Origin: Phytopythium helicoides
Lineage: Eukaryota; Oomycota; Peronosporomycetes; Pythiales; Pythiaceae
Direction of reading: 5' to 3'
Assembly (NCBI GenBank): GCA_024867545.1
Contig: JANFNE010000024.1
Location: 186,001-250,000, forward strand
Length of the DNA stretch: 64,000 nt
A model generated the notes under the pieces. It had not been told where the DNA came from. It saw nothing but the letters and a program-made list of their open reading frames with translations, and did no database searches. Both the position numbers and the translations under genes were made by a program. Of this stretch, positions 22,044 through 32,076 are shown one piece after another (positions within the stretch are counted from its first letter, which is position 1; each line of letters opens with the position of its first letter).

Positions 22044-22712
22044 GGCTGGGTGGGTGGCTTGACTGGTCACAGGCGAAATTCAAAATGAGCTGGCGTCAAA
22101 ATGACGCATCCAACCGAGGGCTGGTGCTCCTCGGCTCAGCCATGTAGACGGATGCAAGCAGCACTACTCAAGATTCGACTGTCCATCGCAACAACGTTGC
22201 GAATGGTGTGGGCACATGTCTCGGCTCCTGTTGGATCTTGAGCTGCGTGTGGTGAAGGGTGGCTCGATCTTCCAGGATCGTGCAATGCTGTGGGTGACTC
22301 AGCTCCAGCAAACTCTCCGTCACATCGGCGCAATCAGTCATGTCTGTACTTTAGATGGAGGAACCGGCTCTCAAGCTGAAAGTTTGATGTGGATTGTGCC
22401 GATTGCAGCGTCGAGTTGGACACGCCACCACAGGGAATCAACACATTCAACGCTATGATTGTGCGCTAAGCTCCTCTGCTCGGCTGTCCAATGTATGTCA
22501 CACCGAGCGGTGCTCCGAAATCCCAGAATCCAGCTCAGCTCATTCCAATCGGCTCATTCTGACAAATCTCCATCGGACAATACTGTAGGTGGCAGATGTC
22601 AATAGTTATCTGCGCACGCTTCACTATCGACGATGAAGTTTCATCGCCTCTATTTTGATCGTGACCCAAATGCGAAGAGAGAGCCGTCCCCAGTCTGGGT
22701 CTTCGTATTATC
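22044..22712. other. intergenic between divergent carboxylesterase and M4
   Basis: About 670 bases with only short open frames. No recognisable element. Confidence 0.4.
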
Positions 22713-24311
22713 ATGGCCTCTGTTCATCCCACCTCAAGTGGTATGCTGATGAGGATATCTGGTCAAACAGTGTTCCTTCGAGTAGCTGCCGCATCCAGGA
22801 GATCTGTGGTGGTTGTGTCCAAGGTGTTGCGCAATGTAGCGGCGGGCTCAGTCCTCAGCTCTCTCTTTGCCATCCTCTTCTCGCACGGCGACCTGTTCAT
22901 CCCAATTCGTGCTCAATCGTTTGACACTTTTGTGGGGTTCAACTCGGCAACCTTTATAGTCGTGTACGCGGTCATCACAGTCGTGTTTCTCGCCACGACG
23001 CTTCTCAAGGAGACATTTACGACTGCTTCATCACTCACGAAGATGCAGAAGATGGTGTTCTGCTGTCGAATACTCGCGTGGAGGCTGTGTGGACACGTCA
23101 TTCTAGCCAGTACCGCATGCTTTCTTTTCGTCTATCACGTAACTTTCCACGCGTACCAAACGAAGCTTGGTATGTATTTCACGGGGCTCAGCGGATGCTA
23201 CATTACGATATGCGCAGACGTTCATGCTCGCCATATCATCAAAACCATGACAGAGCGTGGCCTGGCAAGAGAATGCCGACGTCAAGACAAGCGAAAACAG
23301 CGCCAAGAACATGAAGTGGAAGAAAGCATTACCATGCCACCTAGCTCCAAGCGAAGCAAGGTAACCAAGAAGGGATTGGGTCTCTCTAAAAATGCAAGGC
23401 GATATCAGAAAGTAACCTTCCGATATGCTCTTCACATCGCGCTACTCGACATTCCTCTTGTCATTTTCGTGCTACTCTCAATTGGCTATGTTCATGCTAC
23501 CATGTTCCTGTTGGACATCTCGAAGCAATGGCAATTTGCTGTCTTCGCAATCTGTAGCATGATTCTCAAGATTGGTGCACAGGAGGTTATGAAATCAGTT
23601 ATTCTCAAGCAAAGTCGTACACCTCCCAAACGTCTTGTACTCGTCCTGATTGCAACACCTACCATCCTAATCGAGACTCAAGTCCGTGTGTACCAGCTGC
23701 GGCTTGGGACGAATGCGCTCAAGGTACTCAGCATTGTTATATTCGCGTTGTTGGAGATTTTTGTGCGTGTGATCAAGCTAGCTGCACTGAAAAAAGGAGT
23801 TGGTGGACGAATATTGGCTTCTGCGGCTCGAATTGTGCCAGCTAGGGCCGGGAGCGATCGAAAACGTGGGCATTATGTCAGAAACACAGCACCTTCGGTG
23901 GCACCAACAACTTCAACAGCTCCGTCTGGAGATTTAGTCACCAAATTGCTCATGTTTCATACCGCAGAGACCTACGCTGACATGTACGCTGAGTACGTTG
24001 CACTCGGATGCTCATATGCCATGTTTGTGTGCTTTTCGGAGCATCCATACTTCGCCTTCGACGCTGAGTCGGAAGATACGTCGTATTCGCATCGTGCGTA
24101 TTGGGTGCTCTTGGTTATCCAAATTGCGATAGAGACGGTTGTGGATATAGTCGCGTGCACGTGCGAGATCATGCTGGGCATCCATTTTGAAGATTTCGAT
24201 CAAGACGACTGGTTCGTGATGGTCCATATGATATCACTAGCGTGTCAAAACACTGCGATGTTTTCTGGACTCAATGCGAAGGCCCCTTCAAAGAGTGTTC
24301 AGCTTGAGTAA
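22713..24311 (+). CDS. M4: multi-pass membrane protein of unknown family (intact)
   Basis: Single exon, 532 residues, intact from MASVHPTSSG to the stop. It is collinear with M3 and M5 and shares RSVVVVSKVLRNVAAGSVLSS, MYFTGLSGCYITICADVHARH, LSIGYVHATMFLLDISKQW, ATPTILIETQVR and TAETYADMYAEYVALGCSY. About 10 hydrophobic segments are separated by two basic loops, after about residue 180 and about residue 385. The basic loops on one side suggest cytoplasmic regions. No catalytic motif is recognised. It is the best reference copy of the M3/M4/M5 subgroup and lies in tandem with M5 in the same direction, only 113 bp apart. Confidence 0.83.
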   Translation: MASVHPTSSGMLMRISGQTVFLRVAAASRRSVVVVSKVLRNVAAGSVLSSLFAILFSHGDLFIPIRAQSFDTFVGFNSATFIVVYAVITVVFLATTLLKETFTTASSLTKMQKMVFCCRILAWRLCGHVILASTACFLFVYHVTFHAYQTKLGMYFTGLSGCYITICADVHARHIIKTMTERGLARECRRQDKRKQRQEHEVEESITMPPSSKRSKVTKKGLGLSKNARRYQKVTFRYALHIALLDIPLVIFVLLSIGYVHATMFLLDISKQWQFAVFAICSMILKIGAQEVMKSVILKQSRTPPKRLVLVLIATPTILIETQVRVYQLRLGTNALKVLSIVIFALLEIFVRVIKLAALKKGVGGRILASAARIVPARAGSDRKRGHYVRNTAPSVAPTTSTAPSGDLVTKLLMFHTAETYADMYAEYVALGCSYAMFVCFSEHPYFAFDAESEDTSYSHRAYWVLLVIQIAIETVVDIVACTCEIMLGIHFEDFDQDDWFVMVHMISLACQNTAMFSGLNAKAPSKSVQLE

Positions 24312-24424
24312 CTATTCTTGGACTTCAGTTTGGTCTATTCAGAAATATCGTTCTGCTCGTCAGCAAACGAGAGAAACTAAAGTCGTCATCTGCGCGCGAA
24401 CACAGGAAAACGCATTGTTTCGGA

Positions 24425-26097
24425 ATGGAGGTTCAGCTGACTCCAACAAATGCTTCGATAGGTCCCTGTTCAGTCTCTCCCTCTTCTCAGAATATCGTTG
24501 TGTCAAGACGAGGTCGACGTCTCATTCACGACATAGCTCGGCCGTGGTACAATGGTTTTCGAAGTGCTGTAATCAATGTGTTCAAGGTGTTTCGCAACGT
24601 TATCGCTGGAGTAGTGCTAAGTTCTCGTTTCGCCTTCTTGGCGGCGCATGGCAATACTTTCGTGCCATTAAATCAGCAAACTCTCCTCGAGTTCGTTACA
24701 GCCAACAACGCGTGGTTTGTATTTCTTTTCTCTTGTATAACGATCGTACACCTTGGCATAGGACTCATGGACGAGGAGTTTGAGGCTCAACCTCATCTAT
24801 CGAGATCAAAGAAGTTAATTATATGTTGCGCAAAGCTTGCCTGGAGACTAAGTCCCCATATTGCGCTTTCTACTTCATTCGCCACCGTTGCCGCGTACTT
24901 CGTGACGAAAAAAGTGCCAGCTTATAAGCTTGCCATGTACTTTACATGCATAATTTATGCGTGTGCTATATCACCATTTGGGCCGATGCGCATGCACGCC
25001 ACTTGTTTCGAAGCGAAATGGAGCGTGGATCCCGATCAAACACCGGAAATGAAGGGCACAAGCGGCATCAGCTCAGTCAAACCCACCATACGATAAGCAC
25101 GGAACGTATACAGCCATCTGTTCGCCAAGTAAATAGTCGTCGTCGACAGTCCAGTAATCACAAACGTATTTCGTCTCGGTTTGTGAGGCGTATAGCACTT
25201 CTCGACATACCGATGGTAGCGTCAGCCATGCTATCGATTTTTTACGTTCACATTATCACATTGGTGGTTGATATTTCAAAGCAGTGGCATTTCATTGCGT
25301 TTACAATATGCAGCATGTTGCTCAAAATTGTACTGCAAGAAGCCATCAAATTCATCATGCTCAATCAGAAACGAAGTCCGTCGAGGAGGCTTGTTATAGT
25401 CGCCATTGCCACTCCAACCATCCTTATTGAAACACAAGTTCGAATCTATCAGCTACGACTTGGTAATAATACGAAAAAAGTTATGAGCGTCGTAGTATTG
25501 GCTGCGGCGGAGATCGCGATCCGAGCCCTGAAGCTGTTAATCGTCCAGCGACAACTTGGGGATTGGACGGTTTCAACAGCATCAAAATTTGTATCTAGCG
25601 GCTCATTTAGACTGCGACGACAACTCGGAAACTTCGGCTCGAAAGTCGGACCATCTGAATCCATCATTTATGCGGCAACAACTGTATCCACCGAAATGAA
25701 AAGATCATTCGGTAGTAGCATCGATCATAGGGCCAAACTGCTATTGTTCCATACCGCAGAGACCTACGCTGATATGTATGCAGAGTATATCGCGATCGGA
25801 TGTTCGTGCGCCATGTTTGTATGCTTTTCGAAGCATCCTTTCCTCGCCTTCGATGCTGGCTCGGAAGATACTTCGTATTTGCACGGAGCTTACTGGTTGA
25901 TTCTACTATTTCAAGTTGCAATTGAAGTAGTGGTTGATGTCACCTCAAGTTTAGTGGAGATAATGCTTGGCATCCAATTTGAGGCCTTCAATCAAGACGA
26001 CTGGTTTGTCATGGTACATATGATATCTCTTTCTTTCCAGAACGTCGGCATTTGCGCCGGACTGTACATCAAGGCATCAATTGAAGACCAGCATTAA
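24425..26097 (+). CDS. M5: multi-pass membrane family member with one frame break
   Basis: It starts MEVQLTPTNAS and follows M4/M3 (VFKVFRNVIAGVVLSSRFA). At about 24955-24960 the frame shifts, so that AMYFTC continues as CVCYITIWADAHARHLFRSE, matching the paralogues. The second frame then runs intact to 26097, with DIPMVASAMLSIFYVH, ATPTILIETQVR, the signature TAETYADMYAEYIAIGCS and FNQDDWFVMVHM. One break only, so it may be functional if the shift is an assembly error. It is a tandem duplicate of M4. Confidence 0.72.
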
Positions 26098-26621
26098 ATC
26101 ACATTTACGATGTCGTTTTTGGTAACGATACATGAAACGAAGCATAAAGCCCTGGTGTGTCTTGTTAGCAATTTCGAGCTTGTCGTGGCTCGATCGCCAG
26201 CTCGCGACAATTACTTTCTCAACTCAACGATATTTTGCAGTAATTGTTGCGTGTGTACAAATCCAGACGTAGTGACGCCAAATTCCGAGTACCAACACCG
26301 CCACGGGATCCAGCACTCTGCAAGTAGCCAGCCGCTACCAGATAGTCTTCATACTAATGCTTGCATTGTTTGAGTCGTCTCAACAAATGCCGATTAAACC
26401 TCGATTTTTTTGCGTGCATGAATACCTCTAATTTGCGCGCTAGGATGGGGATGCTTGTTTCTAACCCATTTGCACATGTCGGCCTACTCGATATCGGGGA
26501 ATGAAGGGATATCCTAAAGATGGCTGCCAGTCAGTACGAAAACCACAAGGCTGAAAGTACAGGAGCAGTATTCTCGACGAGCTTGTGTACAAAACAGACG
26601 AAGTGAGATCAATTCAGGCTG
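26098..26621. other. intergenic between convergent M5 and the five-exon gene
   Basis: About 520 AT-rich bases. An 87-codon open frame here (26110-26373) has no features I recognise. Confidence 0.4.
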
Positions 26622-28564
26622 TTAATTATCCGAGTAGATTGCTTCTTGTGAACTGGTAACATCGTTTGACTGGCTTGCAGGCACTGGAGACGAGACCGTG
26701 CCAGATATTCCTGCGCTTTCATCAACTGCTCTTGTGAAGACCGTAGTGACCTTCGTCTCGATCTCAGCAGTACTCGGAATTTCCTCAAAAACTTGAGAGA
26801 ATTCACTTACTAAGCTGGTAGCAACAGCATTCTCGGTGGTGCCTTTCTTGGATTCAGCGAAGTCTGAGCAATCACTTTCATTACCTGCGTCTGCAGTGCT
26901 GCCTTGTTGCATGTCCAGACCCTTGTTGGCATACGGGACACTCTCACCATGCAATACAGTTGCAGCGAGAGGTGGAGTGTCCGATGAAATCTCGACCTCT
27001 TTCGTTGGCAAGACTGCCTCTCCAGTTACAAACGGGTTGAATTGTGTTTCTCGCTGCAAGTCGTACGAGTATGTGAGATCCATGACTGGTGCCTGCTGTC
27101 TTGAGCGTAAATCTGGAAGTGAGAACAGCTCGTCGTAGCGCGACCTGGCGGCGTTGCTCTCCGATTCGCTCGAGGCTACGCTGTCGCTAACATCACTGGT
27201 AATGCTCGCGACACTCCGATTCATGTCCGCCTGAGTAAAGCTTCCATGACTCACTTTGCTACGCTGCTGACGGGTCTTCAGTGCTGATGACTTGAATGCC
27301 ATGTAGTTTGGAATGGCGTCAAGATCTAAGCACTCGTACTCACCAAGACTAACAGGACTATCAGGCTGTGCATTGACTCCGTCAGTTGAGTGGCCATTGC
27401 ACCCCACCACGTTCCCACCGGCCAGTTCGCTCGCTTCACTTGTCACGCTGTACACACTTGACATCATCGACGAGTTTCCGTACGGCTGCTGATAAGAGTT
27501 CGCAAACGGGTTCAGCGTTTCGTCGTCTTCGACAGCTGAGGAGAAACCCGCGTCCGGTATACTGGTGTACTGGTCCGTCTCAATACGACGTGCTGGTGGC
27601 ACCTGCTGCGTCTTCGTGGAATCCACAGGTGGTCCAAACAATGATGGTTGGCCAGCGGAATCCGTGGCTGGATCGGCGATAATCTTTGATGCAGCCATAC
27701 CGATTTCGTCCACAATAGCCTGGAAAGTTGACTTGACCGTCGTTTGCTGTCCCTGAGGCGGCTGAACGCTTTTTTTTGAAGACCCAAGTGGACGATCGAT
27801 GACCTTTGCATCGCTCTTTTTGCCCTGCTTGAGCACGATCGATGCCGAGAAGATCTGGAGGTACGCATCCAGCTCGTCCATGGATCCGTCGGCGCCAACC
27901 TTGCCAGTAATGGCGTACTCCATCAGCATCCTGCGCGCAAATCAAGATCAGTCAATAGCTCGGTGGTTAACATCCCAATTTTGCTAAACTCACGAGTTGG
28001 CCAGCAACACGAGCTCGTTGATCTGCTGCAGCCGCTTCTCCATCTTGGAGTTCCAGTCCTCCATCCCAATCACCCAGCGCCCCGCATCCGCCACGTATGC
28101 TAGGCTAGACCTGCAGTTACCACACACTCACGCGTTGGTATACACAGTTTCGATGCTTGAAATTCTTGGTGCTGTGCAACGCACTCTAGCTCATCACGGA
28201 TCTCATCTCTGTACTCGTAGCAGCGCGCGAACAGTAGCGTGGCGGTCGCCACCAGGTCTATAGACACCTCCAGCCATCAGTAAAGCCTTCATAAATATTC
28301 TTCGGCATCACAGAGCCCACCTGGGGGCAGGTTTGGCCGCATGCGCTGGAAGAACTTGTCGAAGAAAATAACCTGAGGAAGCAAAAAAAGCAAGGAAATC
28401 TGGGGTCAATCGGCCGTTCCGGGCTCAATTTCGACCGCAGAAGCGCGCGCCTTCTTCATGAAGTTGGCCAGGTTGTCCTGCAGTCCCAGGATGCCACCAG
28501 CCACGGCCGTCACCGACTTGGAGATGCTCGTGAGCGTTTGCGTGTGCCCGAACAGCGTCGCCAT
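26622..28564 (-). CDS. five-exon gene of unknown function (559 residues)
   Basis: Exons on the minus strand: 28564-28436, 28372-28321, 28257-28185, 28110-27994 and 27930-26622. Exon lengths 129+52+73+117+1309 total 1680 (560 codons), and all junction phases agree. Donors are GTCGAA (weak), GTGGGC, GTGCGT and GTGAGT. Acceptors all end in AG, e.g. CTATAG and CTGCAG. The N-terminal about 160 residues look folded and conserved: MATLFGHTQTLTSISKS, VIFFDKFFQRMRPNLPP, LLFARCYEYRDEI, YVADAGRWVIGMEDW and QINELVLLANS. The remaining about 400 residues are Ser/Thr/Asp-rich and probably disordered, with repeated NPF motifs (ETLNPFAN, TQFNPFVT) of the type bound by EH-domain endocytic proteins. The NPF interpretation is inference. 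The family is not recognised. Confidence 0.72.
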
Positions 28565-28832
28565 CTTGCCCTCGCTTGGTTTTCCTTCTCTTCAAAAATG
28601 GCGTTCTCAGCGAACTTAGTTGAAGAAAATTAGGTTCGTTTTGAGAGGCTTCATTATGATATATACGCACTTAATAAACGAACTTTACTAAGTTGAAGTG
28701 GACTGCAACGCGTTCCAGTCCATTGACCATTGATGACAAGTTCATACTACACATTTTCATAGAGATGGACGTAATATTGCGCGACACTTGCTTATAATGC
28801 AGACAAAAGCGATAGATAGGGGGACAGCTTCG

Positions 28833-30578
28833 CTAGCTGGTGCCGTTGGCCATGTCGACGACGGCTCTGAGGTTGACGACCATGGCGTACGTGAAGAAGA
28901 TGAGGAAGATGATCCAGATGACGCCACACATGAACGAGCTGTAGCCGCCGTACACGCGCATCTGCTGCGCGTCCAGCTTTTGCCGGGGCAGCAGCAGCAC
29001 CGACAGTGCTCCCAACGAGTGCACAGTGTACGAGACGAGCAGCAGCAAACACAGGCGACCGGTGTTGTCGGGCGAGCTGACAGGAGCAGCAGTAGCCATC
29101 CACTGCTCGCTGAATGTGCGCATGGCAATGGCGATGATGCTTCGGAACGAGAGCAGCATGCCGATCGTGGCACCCTCCGAACCGTTCTCGGCGATCTCGG
29201 TCGCCGGGATGAACGAGAAGATGGTGATGATACCGTCCGTAAACCCCATCATGCAGCCAATGACATCGTAAAACGCCTGTCCGCGAATGCTCGGTACGTA
29301 CAGCATGAGCAGTGCACGAAACGTCTCGAGTATGACGGTGACTGCAATACCGAGGCAGACACAGCGGCGCCACGATGCATTTGACCACGAGACCTTCCAC
29401 CACACGAGTGCACCCATGTTGGCGATGTACTTGAGTGCATTGTCGCGTAGCGTCGTGTTGGCGTCCAAGTTGGCGAGCTTGGTGAAGACCTTGCTGGCGG
29501 CTCCAAAGTAGAAGCGAGTAGCTGCCAGCAAGATGCAAAGAAATAGCACGATCTGCCACACAGCGCGCTGCTGGCACATGCGGAAGAAAGTCTTGATACG
29601 GTCGCCGCTACCCGACGTGGCACCGGCAGCAGCCGTCTCATCACCAGCAGCAACGGCAGCGAGGGCCTCGGCAGTGGCCTGCTGTACCGACGGCTCCGTG
29701 CAGTTGCGGATCACGAATGGGACCGGCAGCAGACTCAGCAGCGCGAGTGCAGCGTACACCCAGAATGAGTCGATCACGATTCGGTAGTTGGAGTGGTCAG
29801 GGTCGAACCGGATGAGCGCGTAGGTGATCCAGAGCGACATCCACTCCATTCCCGTGCGGAAAAGAAGGTAATTGATCTGCAGCTTGCCGCGTGTGGTGAG
29901 TGGCTCTCGCTGCGAAAGCTCAATGATGCGTGAGTCAGTGCCGATCTTGGAGAGCATCGTGCCGAATGTCGTGAGCATGATGAGTGCCATAAAGTAGCCA
30001 ATGTAGTTGTCACGCGTTGACTCGGTCATGTTGTCGACGTCTGCCGTGGCCGAGAGGATGGCCATGGAGAGCGTTGTGAGGAAGCTGAGCAGCCCGCCGG
30101 CGATCATGTATGACTTGCGGCGGTAGCCACAAATTGGTACCATGTCGGACATGAGCCCGATGAAGAAACTGAGCGTCGTGGGGATACTGAGCAGACACTC
30201 AATCACAACTGAACTCTCGGTGCGCTCCAGATTTAGCGAGTGCATGAGCGTCGGACGCATGCAGTAGCGCAGGATGGCGTAGACGACGCTGGAGTGGGCG
30301 GTGGCGAACAAAATGCCAAAATACTGGCTGGAGAAGAGCTCGACGCCACCACCGTCGCGGAGCGCGCCAAACTGCTGGTAGTTGAAAAACTTGTCACCCG
30401 CCACGAAGCGGTTGTTGGCCATGCCGCTCTGGTCGTAGCCGAAGCTGTCTCTTGGTCCCATGCTCATGAGCATCGGGTTGTTGTCCATGCCGCTGAAGCG
30501 CGTGTCGTCCGCACTCACGGACCCTGGCATGACGAAGAAGCCCGAGCTCTGCTTGCTGTTGGACGTGCCGGGCTTCAT
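28833..30578 (-). CDS. folate-biopterin transporter (FBT/BT1) family membrane protein
   Basis: 581 residues, one exon, with about 12 hydrophobic segments and a hydrophilic N-terminus of about 75 residues. The family-typical block after segment 2-3 is GLMSDMVPICGYRRKSYMIAGG (BT1 pattern G..SD..P..GYRRK.Y). A conserved late block is GFTDGIITIFSFIPATEIAENGSEGA. The Ala-rich loop in the middle (near residues 300-325) separates two six-helix halves, as in the major facilitator fold. It is expected in the plasma or organelle membrane, carrying folates, pterins or related compounds. Oomycetes are known to carry large expansions of this family, and the substrate here is not predictable. Confidence 0.9.
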   Translation of the reverse strand: MKPGTSNSKQSSGFFVMPGSVSADDTRFSGMDNNPMLMSMGPRDSFGYDQSGMANNRFVAGDKFFNYQQFGALRDGGGVELFSSQYFGILFATAHSSVVYAILRYCMRPTLMHSLNLERTESSVVIECLLSIPTTLSFFIGLMSDMVPICGYRRKSYMIAGGLLSFLTTLSMAILSATADVDNMTESTRDNYIGYFMALIMLTTFGTMLSKIGTDSRIIELSQREPLTTRGKLQINYLLFRTGMEWMSLWITYALIRFDPDHSNYRIVIDSFWVYAALALLSLLPVPFVIRNCTEPSVQQATAEALAAVAAGDETAAAGATSGSGDRIKTFFRMCQQRAVWQIVLFLCILLAATRFYFGAASKVFTKLANLDANTTLRDNALKYIANMGALVWWKVSWSNASWRRCVCLGIAVTVILETFRALLMLYVPSIRGQAFYDVIGCMMGFTDGIITIFSFIPATEIAENGSEGATIGMLLSFRSIIAIAMRTFSEQWMATAAPVSSPDNTGRLCLLLLVSYTVHSLGALSVLLLPRQKLDAQQMRVYGGYSSFMCGVIWIIFLIFFTYAMVVNLRAVVDMANGTS

Positions 30579-32076
30579 GGTGGTGCTCTCCTGCTTCCTG
30601 CCTCCTGCCTGCCGCTGTGCTGCTGCCTGCTAGTCCGCGAGAGCCCGAGTGAGAAATACCGCGCTCGTGAAAACCACGTGTGCGACCGGATTGATCACGG
30701 GCGGCTGGCCCACGCTCGGGAAAGCGGGCAAATCGAAAGTGTTTGCCCGCCGCGCAAGAGACGACAGCGCGGCAGGAGCATGTGCTGCGCCACTTGCTAT
30801 GACATCCAATCCTTGAACGGCTCGGACAGATCCCATGTACCGGTACACATCGTAGCTGCTGACTCCGTCTGACTCTCTGACGTTGCAGCAGACGGACGGT
30901 GTATACTCTTTCACAATGAATTGTATAGTCCTGTGCCGAACAGATCTTGTTGAGCTGGAGGATTTGAAATGTTATCCGGCTATACGATTTGTCATGACCA
31001 GATGTTGTCTGATATTTTTGGAGACTTTCGTTCGTTTTATGGCTCACATCCGGATAAAAGACTGTATAGTTTCAGTGGGCGGAATTGCAAAGCGTCCGGA
31101 GGCGGTTCAGTCGCAGCTTGACATGCACCCGCGGTCTGTGGAGGCCGATGGGCCGGCGGATCGGCGCGGAAGCTTTCGCAAGATGGAGCGGCGCGTGTTT
31201 TGCTGGCCACAGCGCTGATTTGGAGCAGTTTGCGGCAGCGGCGAGTACGATACGATCCGCGAAATGAAGGTAGGTACAGAACGCTTCACCAACTGTTCGC
31301 CTCAAGTCGCATGGTTGGGTTCCATCAGAGCAGCAGGTGGCGTTTGTGCGGCCTGCTGGCTCAAGCGGGGATCACGCCGACGCAATCGCAGCCGCCGTGG
31401 TTGAAATCTTCAGCCCGTCGCTACAGCGTAGAAGCGGCGACTGCGAGTCTCAGGCCAGGAGTCTCCGTCCTCGCCTGGCGTGCGCTGTCGGCGCCAGAAA
31501 AGGTCTTCAAAGAACGGATCCCGTGATGCCGAGCAGTGGGAGGCCAACCGTGGGATGCTCTTCTACGGTGGTACCCTGGCAGACCGCCGTGTGGTCGCAA
31601 AGGCGTCGCCAGGTCGCCACTTGCTTGTCGTTTGAAGCGCGAACCAATGAACCGAGCAGCGCGACGTTGGTCGTTCGCCCGCCAAAAAAAAAAAAAAAAA
31701 AACTGGTCTTTTGTGACAGCAACGAGCCGTATACTTTGGCTATCAGCCACCCGGGCTCAGCCGCCCATGACCAACCTTGCGTTGCAGTCCCTTGAACCGC
31801 TGGTCGAAAATGAGCGTGCGCACGGTAAAGAACCCCGCATGCGTGCGTGCGTAGAGGGAACAGCGATTGCTGCTTCAGGCAAACGCGACAGACGAAAAAT
31901 AGAGTTGCTTGGACGTTCAAGAACTTCGGCCGCCCTCCACAGCCTGTCGTGCTAAAAGTGGATGTCGCGTCAGTCTTCATTCGCTTGACATCCACGAAAC
32001 CCACCCAACCTTATGAGTAGCGTCAGCGCCCGTGACCAAGCCAAATCAACGCCAATCGCACAGCTTCTCAGGCAGC
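30579..32076. other. intergenic, includes poly(A) tract
   Basis: About 1.5 kb between FBT and M6. A run of about 18 A at 31683-31700 is the only clear low-complexity feature. Overlapping open frames of 100-165 codons on both strands around 31340-32000 have no recognised motifs, and some end in Lys or Phe runs made by the A-tract. It may be a decayed insertion. Confidence 0.4.

Noticed and set aside
20766..22088. 440-codon plus-strand frame over the carboxylesterase
   Set aside because: Antisense shadow of a gene with clear catalytic motifs. Composition is Val/Arg/Gly/Asp-biased with no domain.
31337..32004. Overlapping open frames on both strands near the A-tract upstream of M6
   Set aside because: No motifs, homopolymer-encoded Lys/Phe runs, and no coherent start or promoter. 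Too weak to call a gene.
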